From positions 33,208,160-33,272,159 of the forward strand of contig NC_084599.1 of NCBI RefSeq assembly GCF_033807715.1: a DNA stretch of 64,000 nucleotides, in the 5' to 3' direction. Under the pieces are notes generated by a model. That model did no database searches, was not told where the DNA came from, and worked only from the letters and a program-made list of their open reading frames with translations. The translations under genes were made by a program, and so were the position numbers. Below, piece after piece: positions 1 through 64,000 of this stretch. Origin of the DNA: Cololabis saira. Taxonomy: Eukaryota; Chordata; Actinopteri; Beloniformes; Belonidae. The stretch's first letter is position 1. Each line of letters starts with the position of its first letter.

Positions 1-370
1 TTTTCTAGCCTACCTTTCTATTTCTCATTTCACAATGCCTTTGAGCATACTGTAAAATTCTACCATACATTTTTTCCCCATACTTTATTAAGACTTTCAC
101 ACAAAATTCAAGACTTTTCAAGGTCTGGAAAACAGTGTTTCAAAATTCCATACTTATTAAGACTTTCAAGACTTGCGCAAGCACCCTGTTTTATTACCCG
201 CAGCTGCTGAGATGCTATTGTGCATGCACGACTCTCGGTAGAGATTGTATTGAAGTGAGATGCCTCATTCCATTGGAAAAACCCGTCTAGCGACAATTGT
301 CGACAATTTTGATTATTGATTTTTGTCGACAACGTCGACGAATTGCTGCTAATCTCCACTCTTCTTGCAG
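1..370 (+). other. usp1 last intron (3' part)
   Basis: AT-rich intron sequence ending in a polypyrimidine tract and CAG acceptor at 370. It contains an imperfect inverted repeat built on GTCGACAA/TTGTCGAC at about 298-340, probably the edge of an interspersed repeat. No coding signal was seen. Confidence 0.75.
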
Positions 371-1157
371 GTTGGACCCGTATGCAGGCCTCTCTAAAGT
401 GAACACTCCCTTGCACACGCCCCTGACCTTGTCTCTGGAGGAGTGGTGCACCAAACCCTCATCAGCCGGCGGTCAGCACTACCAGCTGTTCGCCGTGGTC
501 ATGCACAGCGGCGTGACCATCAGCTGCGGCCACTACACCTCCTACATCCGCGTGTCTGGCCTGAAAGACGTGAAGCTTTGGATGCGGGACAAAAAAGAAG
601 CGGAGGAAGGCGAGAAAGAAAGTAAGGAGGGAACACAGAAGGATGCCGTGTCAGACTACGACGACGGGGAGGTGTCCTTCAACCTGAACGCCAGGGGGCA
701 GAGATGTGCCAGTTTAGCCAATAGGAAACCGGGGAGCAAGAAGCTCTCAGAGGGGGGTGTCGGACTCCTGGGGGGGCAGAGGAGTCTGTCCAGTTGTGAC
801 CTCGGAAACGGCGGCAGCGGCAAGCAAACGGGGAAAGCAACGACCAGCGGAGCGGCAGAGGGATCCAAGCGGAGAAAGACCATCAACGGCTCCAAGCAGA
901 GCGGCGAGGTGGGACTTAAGAAGGAGCCCGAGGAGGCGGAGGAGGCACCGGCGACGTCCTGCGGCGGGATGGAGGCCACGGAGGAGCAGGCGCTGACCAG
1001 TCTGCGGGAGTACGAGGGGAAGTGGCTGCTGTTCGATGACTCTGAGGTCTGTCTGTTCGAGGAGGAGGATTTCCTGCGAGCTTGTTCCCCCGAGACTTCC
1101 TCCTCGTCAACGCCGTACCTGCTGTTCTACAGAAGGATGCCTGAACCTGGACGCTAA
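371..1157 (+). CDS. usp1: Ubiquitin carboxyl-terminal hydrolase 1, last coding exon
   Basis: This is the final coding exon of USP1, the nuclear deubiquitinase that with WDR48/UAF1 removes monoubiquitin from FANCD2 and PCNA. It opens after a CAG acceptor, completes a split codon, and then encodes 261 residues to the TAA at 1155-1157. The catalytic His box GHYTSY has its His codon at 531-533. The LLFDDSEV segment, which carries the family's catalytic Asp, has its Asp pair at 1035-1040. The last residues read TPYLLFYRRM, the usual USP C-terminal strand. The family self-cleavage site appears as LLGGQ, with the two Gly codons at 771-776. The segment between the His box and LLFDD is acidic and Lys/Ser-rich, a known variable insert. 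Upstream exons (Cys box) lie left of the window. Identification is by recognised motifs, length and synteny with dock7. Confidence 0.93.
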
Positions 1158-2190
1158 AATAAACACAAATGAACGATGGCATAGACTTGTGGAAATGCTT
1201 CAGTGCCAAAATGACTTCTGTTGCCATGGAGACACAGACACCGAGGACACTTTCCAGCCCACAGAGCTGCACCTGCTGTGGGACCAAAGCCTTCTCCACT
1301 CTAACGTTCATGGAAATCAACCGGGTCAGAGTGACTTTGGAGAGGTTTGCTAGGTGTCGAGGATGACGAAGCCTTTTTTGTAGTCGTTTTATTTTTTTAT
1401 TTTTTTTTACTCTGTACTGTAATTTTTTTGACACTGGCTTTATTACTCAGTGTTTTTTGGTTTTTGTTTTTTCGGTGGGGGGCTTAAATATCAGCTTTGT
1501 TTTTGTAAAGTGGAAAAAGCACTTTTGAACTTAAGTTCAAAAAGTCAGAATAAAGCCCCTCCTACTTATTCATTCTCTGAAACTGCCAGTGTCAAATATT
1601 TGGGTTTTTCTTCCTATAATATTTTCTAAAAGCAGTTTTTCCACTTGTCAAATTACTTTAATGGTTCAAAAACCTACCATGCCAGAGCTTTACGTAAAGG
1701 CAGCATGGCATGTAGGATTAAAACACGCAAAGTTTAAAACACATTTTACCACTTGCCAAGTCAAAACTAATTATGCGACCAAGATTTCTTTGATAAGCTC
1801 TAAAATTTGTATTTTTTTATTATAAATTATACTTGAACATCCATCCCAGTATTTTAAATACTTAAAGATTTCTAATTTAGTTGTACAGCTTTAGCTGTAA
1901 TTGAGGATGGAAAACAAGAATTAAATTATTCGGAGAAAGTCCCGCAGTTACGCTGGTACTGGATATGGTCCACCCTTACTTTTCCTTTTCTTTTTTTAAC
2001 TATCTCTTTGTTTTCACAGAGACGTTTTATCTTGAGATGCAAAAGCAACGTGCATAAGTGTAATGTCTTAAATTTCTGCTGGTATTTTGATGAGGGAGCT
2101 CTTTTTGTGGTCAGAGTTTGATATGAAATGTGTCCTTAATGCTTCAACAGTTTATTTAGGACTATTAAATATTTAGTTCTGTTATATTAC

Positions 2191-2226
2191 CTGAAGTGCT
2201 GAGTCGGTGACGACTCAGCACTTCAG
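2191..2226 (+). promoter_or_regulatory. Perfect 16-bp hairpin with GTGA loop in usp1 3'UTR
   Basis: Arms 2191-2206 and 2211-2226 are exact reverse complements without mismatch, closed by the four bases GTGA. In RNA of the usp1 sense this is a GNRA-type tetraloop on a strong stem. Each arm also contains TGCTGAGTC or its complement, a MARE/AP-1-like half site, so a DNA role is an alternative reading. Function is unknown. Confidence 0.6.
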
Positions 2227-2404
2227 TAAAGGTGACGTTCTTCTTGGTTTCTGGGATTAGCAGTAATACTTTATAAACACTGGTGAATGCACGGGAAAGG
2301 CCTCAAAGACGTAAGTGTTTCTCTTGGGAGATAAAACCTGAAAGTATCAAAGTGTACTCCATCCCAGCTGTGATGACTTGACATGGAAGGTTCATACGAT
2401 GAGC

Positions 2405-2410
2405 AATAAA
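2405..2410 (+). terminator. usp1: usp1 distal poly(A) signal
   Basis: Canonical AATAAA followed by a T-rich stretch. It is the last such hexamer before the opposing dock7 3' end. Confidence 0.6.
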
Positions 2411-2514
2411 GTTTTTACCTTCGCGTCCTCTTCACTGATTCGTTCTCACGTGTACGTTTGACTCCAGCTTAGCTTTAATCCTACATGCACACAAGAACAG
2501 GACATTAACACCGT

Positions 2515-3242
2515 CCGAACATTAAAATATTTATTTAGTAAAATATTTAAAATGAAACAAAACAACATAAAATTATACAAGGATGTTTTAAGTACCTAAT
2601 TTCAAAACATTGTTCAACTAAATAATAAAGCATCATGATAAATACTGGTACCATTTTTTGCATTTTCTTTTCCTCCCATCTTTTTCAAATACATAAACTT
2701 TCAAGTTGTAAAATGCATCGCTACACCATAATAAAAAAAGTGCACACATGAAATCGAATACAGTTAGTTTTTGTTTTTTTCCTTTTTTGTTTGACACATC
2801 ATAATAGAATTAAAAAGACACCTTGACTTTTAAAATCACATTTGCAGACTCCTAAAAACGTAAAAATGTTGGCGGAAAAAGGTTTTTTTGGCACTTAAAA
2901 CTGATCTCGGAGCGATCCTCGTATCGAGCCGGAAGTTTACGTTGGTGGTAACAGGCAGGGTGAATGTTTGCTTTTAAAGGTAACACGGGATGAGCAAAGA
3001 ACGTGTATATGCCAAGGTATCTCTAATCCCCAAGATCCATTTGTTCGCTTTGCTAATTATGTAACAGTTCGTCTGTAAACAAATTAAGACACTGGAATGA
3101 CGTACCAAGCTGTAACTCTTTACACACTTTCCAAAGCATTGGCCACCTTTCAAGAGACACTCCTATTTACACTTGAGAATAAATTAATATTTCAATTTCT
3201 GTTCTTTTTTTCTGGGTGTGGGTGAGTGTGTGCGTATCCTCT
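2515..3242 (-). other. dock7: dock7 3'UTR
   Basis: AT-rich sequence between the dock7 stop codon and the - strand AATAAA at 2530-2535, with no open frame of note. The 3' boundary is inferred from the hexamer. Confidence 0.6.
2530..2535 (-). terminator. dock7: dock7 poly(A) signal
   Basis: TTTATT on the + strand is AATAAA on the - strand, about 710 bp after the dock7 stop codon. Cleavage would fall near 2510-2520, facing the usp1 3' end. Confidence 0.6.
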
Positions 3243-63637
<60,395 letters not shown>

Positions 63638-64000
63638 CTGATGGGCAAAGAGAAAATTTGCGTTGTACATTAGCATCTTGGGCAAGTATTAAAGGGTCGA
63701 GTTATTAGGAACTGCGATCCTCATGTAGCCTCTGAAGAAGGAAAAAGAATAATGGATCATCTTTTATTACTCTACTTCAACAACAAATCTCGTAACAGTT
63801 ATTTCTTTGATTTCTATTTGGGGAACAGTCGTAGCTTCTGGATCAAATATAATTATATAAAGCCATACTGTGCGTTTTCTTCACATCCTCCTAAAGGGGA
63901 GTTTTTCTAGCCACGGTTTGGCTTGAGGTTTTTCTCCCACTGGGGTTGTTTTTAACCTGCCATTGTTTATGTAATTATTGCTCAGGCGTCATTTTCTGGG
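63638..64000 (-). other. dock7 intron upstream of w1
   Basis: AT-rich sequence with no exon recognised. 63895-63960 (TTTTTCTAGCCACGGTTTGG and on) resembles a dispersed fish repeat. Confidence 0.6.

Larger units (their letters stand above)
1158..2430 (+). other. usp1: usp1 3'UTR
   Basis: AT-rich, non-coding sequence after the usp1 stop. Candidate poly(A) hexamers AATAAA lie at 1158-1163, 1548-1553 and 2405-2410. The last, with T/GT-rich sequence after it, best fits the distal end. The exact cleavage point is inferred. It contains the perfect hairpin at 2191-2226. Confidence 0.65.

Noticed and set aside
297..370. Upstream extension of the usp1 frame
   Set aside because: Sequence before 371 does not match the family and ends in a good CAG acceptor, so it is intron.

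Overview
The window is nuclear DNA from a vertebrate, almost certainly a ray-finned (teleost) fish. All genes are split by GT-AG introns, and the introns are packed with fish-type repeats: hAT-like elements with 8-bp target duplications, Tc1-like relics, foldback MITEs, L2-like LINE tails, a tRNA-derived SINE and many microsatellites. There are no operons, CRISPR arrays, phage genes or bacterial signals. The species cannot be named from the sequence.

Three protein genes are present in the arrangement known from other vertebrates (USP1 - DOCK7 with ANGPTL3 nested inside it). (1) The last coding exon and 3'UTR of usp1 (+ strand, 371 to about 2430) encode the C-terminal half of the ubiquitin protease, with its catalytic His and Asp boxes and the di-glycine self-cleavage site. 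(2) dock7 (- strand) fills the rest. I place 47 consecutive coding exons from 63637 down to the stop at 3243-3245. Their lengths sum to 6261 nt, exactly 2087 codons with the stop, and every exon junction agrees in phase. Only the N-terminal exon(s), about 50 residues, lie beyond the right edge. The DHR-1 (lipid-binding C2-like) domain is encoded around 45.9-39.5 kb and the DHR-2 (Rac/Cdc42 exchange) domain around 15.7-5.2 kb. (3) angptl3 (+ strand, 51127-54258, 7 coding exons, 474 aa) lies inside the 11.4-kb dock7 intron 45905-57305, in opposite orientation, with its own TATA box and a liver-type promoter.

usp1 and dock7 are convergent: their poly(A) hexamers are only about 120 bp apart (2405 and 2530).

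The long introns hold the accessory content: composite 'ACCGTATTTTC' MITEs at 3.6-5.0, 7.3-8.6, 26.0-26.4 and 37.6-38.1 kb; long inverted-repeat foldbacks at 10.7-11.6, 13.9-14.4, 16.4-16.8, 17.9-18.7 and 35.7-36.3 kb; hAT-like elements at 22.6, 28.5, 31.2 and 42.9 kb; a SINE and an L2 tail at 55.3-56.8 kb; and a 12-bp minisatellite at 6.2 kb. The most notable observations are a perfect 16-bp hairpin with a GTGA loop in the usp1 3'UTR, a duplicated dock7 exon end that forms a candidate 21-nt alternative exon, a GC-AG intron and no visible furin site in angptl3, and a 17-bp direct repeat flanking a 900-bp palindrome. I found no convincing new multi-gene system.
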